From: Hypholoma sublateritium FD-334 SS-4
Taxonomy: Eukaryota > Basidiomycota > Agaricomycetes > Agaricales > Strophariaceae
NCBI GenBank assembly: GCA_000827495.1
Contig: KN817538.1
Coordinates: forward strand, 248,001-312,000
DNA length: 64,000 bases
Direction: 5' to 3'
Under the pieces are notes generated by a model. It saw nothing but the letters and a program-made list of their open reading frames with translations. It ran no database searches and had not been told where the DNA came from. Positions 33,737 to 46,600 of this stretch are shown here, piece after piece (position 1 is the first letter of the stretch; every line of letters starts with the position of its first letter). Made by a program: the position numbers and the translations under genes.

Positions 33737-34907
33737 TCACTCACTTTTCGGTGCGCTCGCGGGCGCACCGCTGCCGTTCACCGCGAGGTGTGGGTCGATC
33801 GCATCCGCAGGCGCCGCACCACCCGCCGCTGGCGCCCCCGCAGAGGAAGCGCCATCGCCAAAGGCAGTGCGAAATGGCGCAGGTGCGATAATCGAGCGGT
33901 GGAAGCGCGCGCGGAACTCGTTCACCGCAGCCTGCGTGGCGTCTGCAGGGCCGGGCCCGCCGGGGTGCGCAAACGCGTGCGTGGCCGGCGAGGCGGGGTC
34001 GTGTGAGGTGAGCTCGACGCCGTATGGCGGCGGGAGGCCAGGCGCCTGCGCGCCGTTCTTCGCTACCTGCTCGGCATAGTGCATGCGGCGCTGCGGATTG
34101 TCAGTAAAGCTTTGGTTGATGAAAGAAAATGGGCACCTGGTGGTCCCACCGGTCCCATGCCTCCGCGATGATGGGCTCGAGCGAGGCGAGCTCCTCATTG
34201 GTCATGCAGAGCGTGCGCAGTAGGTGCTGCTTGAGCAGCGGCGCGCAGGAGAACGAGAGGAGCAGCGTCGAGGCGAAGGTCTGCCCGCCGAGGGCGGCAC
34301 CCTGCGGAAACGGTGGCTCGTGCGGCGGCAGCGCTGCGGGCAACGATTGCGGCTGTTGAGGCTGTTGTTGCTGCTGGGCCTGCTGCTGCATCTCGGGGAG
34401 GACCTGGTGGTACTGCCCGTCGGCGGCGGCGCGGTAGTGCACCTCGTCCATGCCAGGGATGATCTCGTTGCCCATGTCGAGCCCGAGGTCGCGCATCCGC
34501 CGTTGCTTCACGAGCAGCCGGTGCTTGCGCTGCCGCTCGCGCGCGGCCGCACGGACCCGGTCGCGGCGGTCCATCTCCTCGGGCGTCAGGTCCTGCTGCC
34601 CGCCGCTGTATGCGCCGCTGCTGCCCGCTTGCTGTTGTTGCCCCTGTTGCGCCACCGGCGTCTGTTGCATCTGCGCGGCCTGTGCCGCGGCCTGCTGCTG
34701 CTGGAGCGCTGCTGCGTGTAGTTGGCTTCCATCGCCTGGAGAAAAGGCCATAGGACCCATACCGGCGTTCTTACGATCGCGCTCGCGCTTGCGGCGCTGC
34801 CTCTCCGCCGCCTTCTCGCGCTTGATCTTCTGGCTCTCCGTCTCGCTCTCTCGCGGGCGCCGCCGCGCCATACCGCCACCCGTCGCGCCGTGCATCCCGC
34901 CTTCCAT
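33737..34907 (-). CDS. Gln-rich protein with two basic regions, possible transcription factor
   Basis: Two exons, 34907-34137 and 34090-33737, giving 374 residues; the 46-nt intron closes in frame. The start at 34907 is chosen because the upstream open frame to 35282 is low in plausibility and would place an odd extension before the basic region. Residues 14-46 are strongly basic and helical (IKREKAAERQRRKRERDRK) and resemble the DNA-contacting part of bZIP-like proteins; a second basic stretch lies at about 112-139 (RDRVRAAARERQRKHR). Poly-Gln tracts at 68-93 and 165-185 are typical of activation or assembly regions. A conserved-looking segment (TLCMTNEELASLEPIIAEAW) spans the end of exon 1. 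No clear leucine zipper follows either basic region, so DNA binding is an inference. Expected in the nucleus. Confidence 0.85.
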
Positions 34908-35821
34908 CGGGCTGGCTCGCCGGAGCTCCTGCTCTTCTCCTGTCGTCGCTGCCGCTCGACCGCGGCGCGCTGGGCGTGATGCTGTGTGACCTGCGTGCGC
35001 GCGACGGGGCGCGAAGTGACAATTTCGTGACGGAACAGTGACGGGGGGTGCAGGAGGAGGTGTCACAGCCAGGCTCACCAGATAAGCGTCCGTGCGTGGG
35101 AAGATTGTGCAAATAAACAAACCCGCCGCAGCCTCCTCGCCGTTGCCTCGCGAGGCGCCGTGCCACTCGACGATGTAAAAGATGGGCAACGGGGGCTTGC
35201 TGTACCCTATTAAGTCTCCGTGTAAATCTGCAAGGTTTTTTTTGATCACTAAAGCGACGCCACTGCTGATGCCAACAAACACAAGGCATTTGCTCGGATG
35301 TCTAGCAGCACAGCCAACAGAAAGCTACAGCCTACAGAAAGATGAGATTGAATAGACACGACTATCTATCATTCTTGTGAATCAAAATCTATGCAATTAC
35401 TATGCAAACGCGACTAGACGTCGCCCTTCACAGTCGCTCAAGCGTCGACCCTGCCATAGCTCCAATCAACCGGTTGTTCGAATATAAATGCCCAGCTAGC
35501 CGCAGTGCATATGAATGTATAATAGAGCTTCATCTACTTTTGGTTTCAAATACCGCAGATTCTGTGCCAACGAACCTTTCGTCTAACGTCCCTATTCATG
35601 TATATTCGCTGCACGGTTTTAATATTCTGCGGCACTGGTGTACATCCCGGGTGATCAAGAGAATACGAACGACCTAGCATGCTGTTCATTCGGTGATACA
35701 AATAGCGTCCTCACTCATGACATGAATTATTGTGGTGAGCGCGGTACGGTGTCCCCGTATAATTTTAAAATTGCATCGACTACACAAAATAAAAAGGTAG
35801 CTGTTATTCTGCAGCCTAGCT
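34908..35821. other. Intergenic, no gene seen
   Basis: Promoter side of the Gln-rich gene and 3' flank of the next membrane-protein gene. No supportable frame. Confidence 0.5.
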
Positions 35822-36791
35822 TCAGACGTTCAGAAAAGAGTCACCCTCTTCATTGCCCGGTATATCCTCCTTGTGTCGAACCGGCATGATTATAAATGCA
35901 AATAGGCCACCCATTGGCAGTAGTGGCAAGGTGAGCAAAACTGCGCCACCAAACTGGAACCCCACATCTTTGGCGGACCAAACTGCGACGAGAAGTCCTG
36001 GGGTACATCATTCATGGGTGAGTATATTATGGTGTAGATGGTACATATAAAGCATTACCGAAGGCTAAAAGGAGTACTGCAACCCCGATTGACAAGGATG
36101 GATACGACAACAATATTAGCCTGCAGTACACACGGAGGGTGCTGGCAAAAAACACCTGTAAAGACATTGAGTCTCGCCTGAGTGGAATAGGATACCTGCT
36201 TATGACGGCCTACATTTTCTGTGTGATCGGCCCTTATTTTGCGAGACACCAGGATGCAGATTGAGGTCACAATAATCCCACCCATTAGGATTCCGAATGC
36301 TCCGCAGATCAACAAATAAGGTCCTCGACGCGTGTGGTCCAACAAAGATTTATCAGGAGGCGATGTTGTTATGAAGACGGCGGAGGTTACTAGCAGTAGC
36401 CCTGCCTTCACGAAGATTAGCTTGAGTTTCTCAAATAAACACGAAGCCGCACCAACACTAATATATTATTCTGCTGGTCGCTTGCCCGCCTTTGCTCTTC
36501 CGCCCAGACGCTTTCATTGCCTTCCTCGGCGAGCTTGATAGATTCCCAAAGAAAGTCCAAATTGGGTTCGCCATACGCACACATACACAACATCTGGAAG
36601 ATAGCTTGGCGCAGTCTTCCCAGGCGAAGAGATGTGCTTGGTGGTTGCCAGTGTACTGGTAGGGGGTATCTCTTCAGCATCTCCTTTCTTCTTTGTAACA
36701 TGGGTGTGTCGGCAGGCTTTCGCATATATTGCTCATCCCTGAGAGTATCACCGTGGTCTAAAGTAGTGGTGGAGAATCTTGACATTGACAT
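35822..36791 (-). CDS. Multi-pass membrane protein of unknown function
   Basis: Four exons, 36791-36459, 36405-36196, 36155-36059 and 35997-35822, giving 271 residues. Three introns are 53, 40 and 61 nt; the 40-nt one is short but its removal preserves frame and restores a hydrophobic helix. The first 110 residues are soluble and charged (PVHWQPPSTSLRLGRLRQAI). Membrane segments follow: AGLLLVTSAVFITT, ICGAFGILMGGIIVTSICIL, LSIGVAVLLLAFGLLVAVW and AVLLTLPLLPMGGLFAFIIM, with a short acidic tail. The pattern resembles a Basidiomycota-only family of small membrane proteins; no function known. Not related in sequence to the seven-helix protein at 30.7-32.0 kb. Confidence 0.82.
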
Positions 36792-37929
36792 TTTGGAGGA
36801 TGTTCAACAAAAATGCCCGAGGTGATGGGCGGCAGGCAGAGGCTGCAGTGGCTCAATTGTGAGATGAAAGAGGGTAGAATAGGCATTTATACGCTGTAGG
36901 AACGATTCCTTATAGCAACGGCCAAGACCATTTCTAATGTCCAACATGAGTTATTATCAACAATCGGACAATGATTGCCAGCCTGTATGTTCACATAAAT
37001 CAAAAGGCTTCAGCCTCCATTATATTGCTATTTTCACCCATGTTGAGCTCGTCACTGTAATACCACATACTTCGCGGAATTTTGATTTGATCCTCTACAT
37101 AGAAGTGGGTTAGCAGATCGCTTTCTGTCATCGAGCTTGCGGGTGGTCTACGTAAGGTTACAATGCTGTGGATCTACATATAAATAACTCAAAACATGCT
37201 TCTACCTCTAATTTAAGCGCAAGATGTCGCACTGAAGTCAGGAGCCATCTGCTTTATCTCCAGTGCATCATAAGTTTGGCAGTTCAACTGCAGCACCTGT
37301 GAACGCTGTGTCCAAACCATGGGATACAAGCTTTAGGCGCCCGCTCAGTTCAGCATGACCCACCCCGATCATTTGTACCATTTTCGGAAATAATTCCTTG
37401 ATCCGGATGGTGATCCGATCTCGGCTCGAGGCTCGTGGCTGAACCAGCCCTTAGTTTCCGAAGGGATGCGACATTCGCAAGAAACCTCATCCTTCCGCAG
37501 GTCATCATTATAAGGGGCTTGACTCGCTTTCACACATTTTCATTTTCACATTTAGAGAGACCGAAGCTGAGTCGAAGGATCGTTTGTACTAGTTACTCGA
37601 AGGTCAGAGACGCAGGTCAGAGCCAGTTCAGAATAATAAATAACAGTAATAAATGTGAACTGCAAACACCCCCTTTTGAGCTTCCTAAAGAATAGATGCC
37701 GTCCCAATGAATTAGCCCACTGGCGGTTTTTCCGACATGTAGCGTGTGTGCGCATCATGATATCCGAGTCTATTTTAACCCTGTTATAAACAGGGCACAG
37801 TACTTGCTTGCATGCTTAGTACCCCCTTCTTTTCCCTTCACACAGTCTCGTCCAACCTTGCTGCGGAATTCATTTTTGCTCTGGATCTGAAGTCCCTCTG
37901 ATCCCCACCTTCCTTATCTCCGCAAGGCA
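36792..37929. other. Intergenic, no gene seen
   Basis: Contains one copy (about 37325-37425) of a diverged repeat also found at 39258-39350, plus the promoter of the GNAT gene. No coding signal. Confidence 0.5.
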
Positions 37930-38837
37930 ATGGAACCGTTGTTGAATATTCGAGATAATGTAAAATCGTGTATTTATTGACTTTAACTTATGAACGTAGC
38001 TTACGACCCTGTTTTAGGTGCGAGTCCGCCTCTTCCAAGAGTTTGACGGAGCCAGAGCGCGCGAGATATACTTGGAAGCGATGCTTTACGGATGTAAGTG
38101 CTACTCCCGTTTCCATCGGTAAGTGTTACTTAAATGAATAATTAACTAGACGGCTCACCAGGCAGACTTGCACTCCTGGCGCAGCTCCGACGACCACTTT
38201 CATTTGTTTTTTATATAGTATTCTTGATCGGTGTAACTCTCTTATGTCGTACCCGTACTCGCGCCCACGGAGCTGTCATCGCTTGTGTAACCTTGGTCAT
38301 ATTCATCGGATGGAGACGCGATGTCTGGAGCAAGTTCCAGCAGTTTTGTTTGGCGGCTATCACTGGCGACATGGCGGATATAGGGAAGCACTATGGCACA
38401 CCACCGAGCGCGTTTTGGATTGCAGAGATTGTGGCGGGAAGCCAGGCGGGCACAATCATAGGCTGTGTTGGACTAGGTATGTATTCTATTGACATATTGG
38501 TAGTCTCTGAGTTTTCCTAACAATTATTGTACAATACAAAGACTCATCAACCAACCCAGATGCAACAGCAGCTGAGCTTTGTAGAATGGCTGTACTTCCC
38601 GCTTACCAGGGACGTGGCGTTGGTACCCTACTCTTGAACACACTTATCGCCAATGCACGAGAACAAGGGCTATCAGCCATATCCTTGTCTACTACGATGT
38701 ATCAAACCGTAGCGATGGGATTGTATGAGCATGTTGGCTTTGTGGAACAGAAGAGGGTTGAGGTTCGCGTTAGGTATCTGTTCATTAAATCTAAAGCATA
38801 CCTTGTCTTCTATAAGCTGGCACTTTCAGTGGAATAA
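37930..38837 (+). CDS. GNAT N-acetyltransferase with membrane segment
   Basis: Four exons, 37930-37959, 38018-38093, 38150-38476 and 38542-38837, giving 242 residues; all phases agree. GNAT enzymes move an acetyl group from acetyl-CoA to an amine. The C-terminal half holds the fold: FWIAEIVAGSQAGTIIGCVGL (strands 2-3), then motif A AVLPAYQGRGVGTLLLNTLI with the CoA-binding Q/RxxGxG loop at about 167-172, and MGLYEHVGFVEQKRVEV (motif B). Residues about 45-85 are two hydrophobic stretches (SFVFYIVFLIGVTLL, GAVIACVTLVIFIG), as in NAT8-like membrane-bound members and many Agaricomycete paralogues. Substrate unknown. The exon 1 start MEPLLNIRDNVRVRLFQEFD gives the first strand of the fold, supporting the model. 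Confidence 0.92.
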
Positions 38838-39613
38838 CTCAATGATACATATACTAATACTAATTATATATGTCTAAGCCATTCTGTAAGTTCCCTGGAA
38901 GATTTTGGTTGTGTGGGACATGATTGTCAGATACACCATTGATGGGGCTGTGCGATGAAGCGGGTTCGATGGTCACTCTGGCGGAGTGACGCAAATATTC
39001 GACCGAAGGCGCACAGTGCGCGTGCGCGGGCCGGGCGGAGTGCGGAGTTTGGATCTTTCGTAGATAGTCGCGCTTGCTTGTTTGTACGGTTCTTTACCGT
39101 TTGGACGGGGTATCGAATACTAGGACGTTGAAGTTCTACACGGAGCGCTGCTACCGCGGAACTCCCACAGATTGTAATAATGAAAATATGAACCACGATG
39201 CACTTAGGAGTGGTAGTCCTGCCAGCGAGTGAACAGCTGACTCGCATCATTCCCAAACACGAGTTTTAGGCGCCCGCGCCGTTCGGCATGTCCAGCTCCG
39301 TTCGTGCTTGCCAAGTTCGGCAATATATGCCCGAATCGGATGTAACCAAAGGGGAAATCCGCCCTCTGCTCGCTTCAATGCATGTCATTTGCATTGACTT
39401 TAAATTATATTTTTGTTGCGGATTGATCGTAAATGAAAACTAGTTTATAGTAAATGAGTGTTTATGTGGGTAGCGTGATACAATGGTCGCTACGCTATAC
39501 CCGCACTGCAGGAGCAATAAGTGAAAATAAATAGTCTTATAAAATGTCTCTCGGCATACATGTAGCACGACTACACGAATCCCCAGTATCCCTCAATTGT
39601 GCTACGCACTTGG
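38838..39613. other. Intergenic, no gene seen
   Basis: AT-rich near the ends, with the second copy (39258-39350) of the repeat that also lies before the GNAT gene. No supportable frame. Confidence 0.5.
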
Positions 39614-41883
39614 TTAGATCCAGCCTTCTGACGGTGCCCTCATCGGCCGCGAGAGGCTGCGCGGCGCTTCCGGAGACCTACCCTGCCGCGTGCGCTGTGG
39701 TACCCCAGACTCCTGACTCTGACTCCGACCTGTCACCTGCCGTGCCGTCGTCGGGCGCGGGCGAGGAGTCGGCGGCAGCCCGCGCTGAGGAGGCGGGGCA
39801 GGTGGCGCGCTGAGAATCGACGATCCGCTTGACAGCACAGATTGTGGCGACATAGCGCGCCGAGGGGCACGCATGGCCCTCCGTGCGATGGCTTCCATAC
39901 CCAGCGTTCCAGCGGGGAACGCTGACGGTGCATGCTTGCCCCTTGGGGTAGCGCGCTGCAGAAGTGAGGCGGCGGTGACAGTGGACATCGCTACACTGGA
40001 GGTCGGCGATGCACCGCGTCGCGCGTGTCCATCTTCGGATGCATCTATGCGTGTGCTGGGTGCATCGTGGTTGTAGCTCGATGGCACATACGACAGCCCC
40101 GAGTTGATTGACGCCGGACGCAGCGCATCGGTCGTTTCTACCGTCGCCTCGTCCTCCGCTCGGTCTCCCTTCGCTGTGTTCTCCGGCGAGTGCTCTGGCG
40201 CAGGCGTCGAAGCCTTCGAGGGCAATGGTTTCTCTTCCGCGTACGATAGGAACCAGTGCGGCGACGCCGAGCCCTGTGAGCGCTTCGCTGTCTTCTCCCC
40301 ATGGTCGACGGTCTCAGCTAATGTAGGCTCATCCCCTACCTCTCCCACGTCGTCCAGGGCAGCGGCGACCACGCATACATCCTTCTCTGGTACAGGCGGC
40401 GCCTTTTCCGCCGTGTTGTATTTCGCGCGCCCTGCGCGCGGCCCTGATGATGCCACGCGTACGTCTGCGCGCCGTTGCCCCTTCTTCGGCGCGTCGGAGA
40501 GCTCCACTGTGGTCGAGAGCGCCGCGAGCGTAGGCGCGGCCTCCGATATTCCAGGAATGCGTTCAAGTATAGGCGCCGACATTGTACGTCGTGTACGTAG
40601 CGAAGCGACGGTATCCCGCATGCGCGCCCCAGCCTCCGCCGACACGTTGACCGCTGGCATCCTCCGCGTGCATCCCATATCGCGCCCCCTCTTTTCTGAG
40701 GCTGTAGACTGAGCCACACGGCCCCCATCGTTGGCGGCCGGGGGCGGGGCACGCCCTCGCCCATTTCGCGCGGCGGCAGCGATCTCCCGCGTGCCTGCCT
40801 CCGCCTCCGTCCATCGCACGTGTCTCGTGTCCTTGCGGCCATGTGTCCTTCCCTTGCGCACTGCAGAAAGAACTATCCCATTGTCGACAGACTCGGGATG
40901 AGCCCGCGCTTCCTCTTTTTGTGAGGCAGAACTTGAATTCCCCACGTCGTCGTGCGAGGCGTCCGATGCGGCAAACTTGCCGTCCTTCTCCGCCAAGGGA
41001 GACCCGACAGCCGTCGAGCCCGCGGAGTAAGGCTGCTGCTGGGCGGGCACTACGCGAATCATCGCGCGCGTGCGCTGCTGTTGATCCTGCCTCTGTTTCC
41101 GCTGTTTCCGTCGCCGCCAGCGCCAGACGGTAAAAGCGGTGAGCAGCACAATTCCGAGTAAGGAGAATGTTGAAATTGCGACGACGACGCTGCCCGCTAC
41201 GGGGCTCAGACGCGATCCACGGCGGTCAAACGTTACCGTTCGGAGCACGGGTGAAGGAAATGAGCCTGTTCCGGAATCTGGGATGATTGTCGCAGTGGTG
41301 ATCGTCTCCAAGTTCGAGGTAGAGTCGTGGATGACGTCGCGCCCGAGGACGCGTTTATCCTGCTGTACAACAGCGACCGCAGGTGGCGCCGCTGTTGAGA
41401 ACTCGATGTAGTCAACGGCGAGCGTCGCTCCGTTGGCGGGCGCTACAACGAGCCTGAGTGTATGTAGGCTGCTTGACAGCCGAGTGCATGCGCAAACGAC
41501 TCCTGTTGAAGCGGTGTCGCCAATGACTTGCGTCCCACTGCTTTGCGCATACGGGGCACACGAGGCTCCATCGATGGCGCAAGAGGCCTGCGCGCTGTCC
41601 TGCGAGGCGCCGTACACTACGACGCTTGTTCCTGCCACGCACGAATACTAATTAGCAACGGCGTTCGTGCGCAGCACCCCAGAGTGCGATATTCACCGGT
41701 GAAGTTAAACGCGAGGCCGCCTGGCGCGCTGATTTGATGCAAGGTGTCGTCGACCAGCGGCGCGCCCTGCCCGGAAGCGGCGACGTAGACGCGCTCCCAC
41801 GGGCCGCTGTACATGACCACCGTACTGGCATCGTCGACTATAATTAGGCGGGTGCGGGCCATGCGCGGGTGCTCCCAGCGCAT
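39614..41883 (-). CDS. Single-pass membrane protein with N-terminal beta-sandwich-like ectodomain
   Basis: Two exons, 41883-41697 and 41631-39614, giving 734 residues; the 65-nt intron splits the FNFTGTSVVVYG strand in frame. The architecture is common in Agaricomycetes: an ectodomain of about 200 residues starting LIIVDDASTVVMYSGPW, with FNFTGTSVVVYGA, CAIDG and a final LAVDYIEF strand (resembling carbohydrate-binding sandwich folds); one membrane segment at about 208-232 (SVVVAISTFSLLGIVLLTAF) and stop-transfer basic RWRRRKQRKQR; then a cytoplasmic tail of about 500 low-complexity Ser/Pro/Arg residues with many possible phosphorylation sites. No cleavable signal is seen, so the segment may act as signal-anchor. 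The in-frame ATG at 41862 is an alternative start. Probably a cell-surface or wall-sensing protein; not shown. Confidence 0.88.
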
Positions 41884-43662
41884 ATAGAGTACTTATTCGC
41901 GAACTACGCGAGGGGGGAGGGGAAGACAATTCGGTGGTGTATTAGTGCGAACTACCTTCTTATCAATTACGGCCTTGCTTCTGTCTGAATCTGTCACCTG
42001 TGGTTGTTATACGAGCATGATTTCGCATCTCAACGGGCCATCTGTCTGCATCATAGGTGAGAAGCGCCAGTAATTCTGGTCCCATGTGTGATGTAATGCT
42101 CTTACCGGGCTTCGCCCCGCAATACGTTTGCGTTGGTTTTGGGTTCAGTACGCCCCTGCTTCTGCTAGAACGGCACGGTCAACCCTCCGAGTTCCTTTCT
42201 CAGTACCACAGCTTCGATACGTTATATGCGTACCTTGACGAACAACTGCAAAATTCCTGCCCAGCCAGTGCGCGTCTCGGATAGCCTTTATCCGTCCTGC
42301 ACCGTTTCAAGGGCCGCGAATAGGTACTTAATTAATCGTACCCATGGCCGAATTCGACTGTGCAGCATCGGGCATCTCGCCAAGGGCTAGGCGCCTGCGC
42401 CTGCGGACTGAGCGGGATACGAATACGGCGAACGGCGTTCGAATTGATGAGATCGCTTGAAGGCAAGACGGCCCGCACGGGCGCTTAGTAGTGACGGCTT
42501 GTAAGTAGTGTCGGTCTGCGAGTTGTCTGCGACCCAGGCGCACAATTTTCTTAGTATTGTAGAATTAGATCGATTTAGAGTGTAGGCCACCGGGTAAGGA
42601 GTCGAGTATTTGTGCATCATCCACTTTCATCAGTCCATCGCTGTCAAGCATTCCAAAATTGTAAGTGGTTCGCTGGTGTCCTTTTCCAGTATTTTCTAGC
42701 CGCGGGCAGGGCTGAAAATATAAGATTATGCCACGGCAACATCTAGCATCTAGTACGATGCAATGATGTCATCCATCTCCGCGTCGAATCGGGATGTAGG
42801 TCGACGAGAAGGTTGTTATAGCGTTCAATAATATGTTCACGTTCAAACGTTCAACGTTCGACGTTGATCTATCCCTAAACCTTAAAAGAAAGTGTTCATC
42901 ATAAGAGTGTTTAGGTATAAGCAACATATATCACGCGGCCGGCATTGAAAGAACATAATATGGACCCATCAACGTCCGAGAAAGATAACGTCGAAAATGT
43001 AGTAGCTACCCTATCGAATGATATCCAATTCGTGTTACAGGTTGTACGACGACCGAGGGGATTATGCTACAACGGCACAGCACCATCTCTAAGCAGTCCA
43101 TGGAACGTCGGACCAGGAATTAATTCAGCGTGTCGTGTGGTTCGCTTTCGTCGTCGTCGTCCATTCATGCTTTCATGTATATGACAGCGCCAATTTTACA
43201 TCGTCCAGGATAGAATCTCATTTTTAATGTTGTTTTTTGAGCATAGGTCGGGAGCAAGAGAAAGACAAGAAAAGCCTAGCGCGGGTACATATAGCCGCAG
43301 CAGCCGGGGTATCCGCGCGGCGCCTTTTGGAGCGGCAGGCGGCGGCGGCAGCGACACATCCGTGCAACGGGGTCGGTGCAACAGCCACAGCCACTGCAGG
43401 ACAGGTAGTTATTGGTGGGAGGTAGGAGTATAGGTTGTGCAACGGTGGCATCAAGAAGGCGGGCGCGCAGTGCACGCAGGGGGGCAGGCATGCAGGGAGG
43501 CTAGCAGGGGCAGCGCGCCGTGCCCAGCACAGGCGCCTGCGCGGAGGCAGACGTATATGCCGACGCAGGTGTCTAGGGGCAAGCAGCAGCAGCAGCAAAG
43601 TGCACACATTCATATGCAGGCGCATGTCGTCCGTCGGCGGGTGCACCGCAGCGCACCGCCAA
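41884..43662. other. Intergenic, no confirmed gene
   Basis: Holds the promoter of the 41883 gene and the 3' flank of UPF1. The part 43.25-43.66 kb is GC-rich with CAGCAG and GGCGGC simple runs and is probably the UPF1 3' UTR. A short frame at 42960-43184 is unsupported. Confidence 0.5.
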
Positions 43663-46600
43663 CTAGAACACGGTCACCCCGTTTTGCGTCCCCGCGTACT
43701 GGCTCTTCATGTCGTCCAGGTCACCCGCGTCGTCCTGGCTCTTGTAGTCGTACTGCGACAGGCTCCCGAGGTCGCTCTGCCCCGCCACAGACGCGCTCCC
43801 GAACGACGTCCGACGGCGTAGCCGGTCGCTCTGCGAGTACGCGATGCTCGAACCGCCGACGGCGCTGCCTGAACCGTTGTTGCCAATGCCGACGACGCTG
43901 CTGTTGTCCGTGACGCTCGGCCCGGCATCCTGAGACACGATGGAGGAGGCGTAGCTGTATGTGCTGCGCTTAGAGGCACCGGGAGCGCCGCGTTGGCCGC
44001 CCGGGACACCGAATGGGCCGGGGGCGTTGAACATAGGCAAACCGGATGAGTACGTCGCTTGAGACCGGAGGGACTGCACATCGGAGGGGATGTAGGCCAT
44101 TGCGTCGTGTGTGCGATAGAAACTCGCATCGAAGCGACTTGGGGTACCTGAGCGGCGGCTGAGGGCTGGAAAATCATACAAATTTAGAATTAATTCCAAC
44201 ATAGAAGTTACGGGGGTGGACTCACGGTCCGAGGGCATAGCGTTAGATGTGGTCTGCAGGTAGTCGCGCGCATTCGTTTCGTGTCTGCGGAACTGCTCCA
44301 TCGATTTTCCGAGTGTACGGCGCGGCTTGCTGAACTGGATCATGCTCGGCTGCAAGTTACTCAGCGGGCCCTCGACCAAGCAGTTCTTCTCTTTGTAATG
44401 GGTCAAAAGGTAATGCCAAAGTGGGTGCTGGATCCGATATTGTCAGTGTTCGAATACCACAGAAAATAGACGATAACATACCTTGCTCAACACTTTGGGA
44501 TTTCCGAGGATGACTACACCATATTTGGCACGCGTGAGGGCAACGTTGAGACGCCTGGGATCATTCAAGAAACCAATGCCCTGGTGCTCATTGCTGCGAA
44601 CACAGCTCAGGATGATATAATCCTTCTCACGGCCCTGGAATGCATCAACACTTGCGACCTCGATTTCCTTGTACAGATCCTTCTTGAGGGAGCCGTTGAA
44701 CTGCATGTAGTTGACAATGTAGGAGCGCTGGCCCTCGTACGGCGTGACGACGCCGATCTGGCTGGGCACGACGCCCGACTTAAAGAACTTGGTCACGATC
44801 TTCTCCACGTTCGACGCCTCTGTCCTGTTGAGGAACGAGGTACCACTGCTCGAAATTTCCTCCTGGCCGAGATTCTGGTAGAAGAACATGGGTGTGTCGG
44901 GAACGGGCCACGGGAAATCGACGTTCTTGCGCAAGCGCTCGGGCGCAGTGACACCGTTTTGCAAGGTTCCTTCGTAGAACATGTTGGATGGGAACTCGGA
45001 CAAACAGGGATGCATGCGATATTGTACTTGAAGGCGGATGGGCCTGTTTCCAAGAACGACGAGGCGCTCGAAGAGCGATTGGGTAAGGCCGGCACGCGCT
45101 GCCTTCTTGTTCATGATGACGGGGCCAAGTTGCTGATGGTCTCCGACGAGGACAACCTGTTTGCAACCAAGAACCAGAGGAATCATACATTCTAGAAAAA
45201 AAGTTAGATCCTCAGCAAAGAAAATGAAATTATGACATACCGGGTTCGGCGGCCTGAGTAGCCTCATCAATCAACACCGTCCTAAACTTGAGCTTGCTCA
45301 ACCTCGGGTCACCCGCACCAACACAAGTGCAACATATGACATCCGCCGCGTTTAGGATCTCCTTCTCACACTGACGAATGAGAGTCTTGTACTTTCTCTC
45401 ATCGTTGCTGCTCAGCTCGCCTTGTTCCGTCTTGAGCATGATCAGCTTCTGCAGCTCAACGTGCGTGGTACTGTTCGCGACTTGTTGGTGAAGCGTCAGG
45501 AACGAAACGCTCGAGTCGAGAGCCTCGCGCGACTTGGCAGTCAGCCTCACGACCTTGAGACCAGTAGAGTGGATCTTCTCAGTCAACTGATCGACGGCGA
45601 CGTTGGACGGCGCGCAAACAAGAACTTGGCCCGGGTTCATCTTGGCAAGATGGTAAACAATCGAAGCTGAAGTGACGGTCTTTCCGGTGCCAGGAGGACC
45701 TTGGATCAGGCTGATAGGTTTTTGAAGGACGCTCTTGACGGCGAACATTTGCGAATGATTGAGCTCAGGAAGACCTGGGGCAGAGAAGCGCTTCGGCATT
45801 TGGGTGCGGAGCACTTGAGGCTCTAGTTCATGCCCAAGAAGTTTGTGATACTGCACGTTGTTAGCATATATGCGGTTTACGTAAGAGAAAAAAAGCATAC
45901 AATGTATCCGCTGACGCTCTTTTCGTCAACAGCAAACGTTTTCATCGCGAGCTGCATTCTGTCGAAACTTGTGGACTTCCACACAAAGTCGGCTGCGAAG
46001 TTGTGCGTGCATTCGGCCGGAACACCGTCAGTACGGCGAAGCTCCAAGCCAATTTCGTCGGACACGTTGTTGGGGATCTTGATGACATGACCAACACCCT
46101 CCCATGCTTTGTGCAGTTCACCTGCATATCTTAGTCGTAATTCATCGCCGACAGCTAACCTGACCTCGCCACTCTCTAATTTGGGAAGGCCAAACCATGC
46201 AACTCGCTTCTGGTTAAGTCCCAAATCCCAACGCACAGTGATGTCAGTCTGGGTCTGACTCTCTTTGAGCCGTTTATCGTAGTCGGCCTCGATCTTCACA
46301 AGAGGACCAAATATGTTCTGGTATTGATAAGCGTCTTCATAGCGCAAAAGGATAGGCTGCGGCTCGTCATCGACACCAGGCTTCTGTAGATCTTCGAGGG
46401 TGGCATTGGCATCTTCGCGCCATAGATCTTCGAGGCGGTTGATCTGGTTGAACGAAATTTGACGAGATCGGAGCTGTTCTGTCTCGCTAGGGGGTTTGAC
46501 GAGCCACGACAAAAACGAACGGTCATCGATCAAAGGTGCCCACAAGGTAGCATTCCAGGATATATCCTTCGAGATGGCGGCGCATGGTTGGCTAAGAAAA

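Noticed and set aside
34908..35282. N-terminal extension of the Gln-rich gene to ATG 35282
   Set aside because: The extension reads through a GC-rich promoter-like stretch with no helix or domain; the ATG at 34907 directly precedes the basic region.
42945..43184. Short forward frame starting MKEHNMDPST
   Set aside because: Starts convincingly but turns into unsupported sequence after a CAG/GT; no homology recognised and no continuing exon found.
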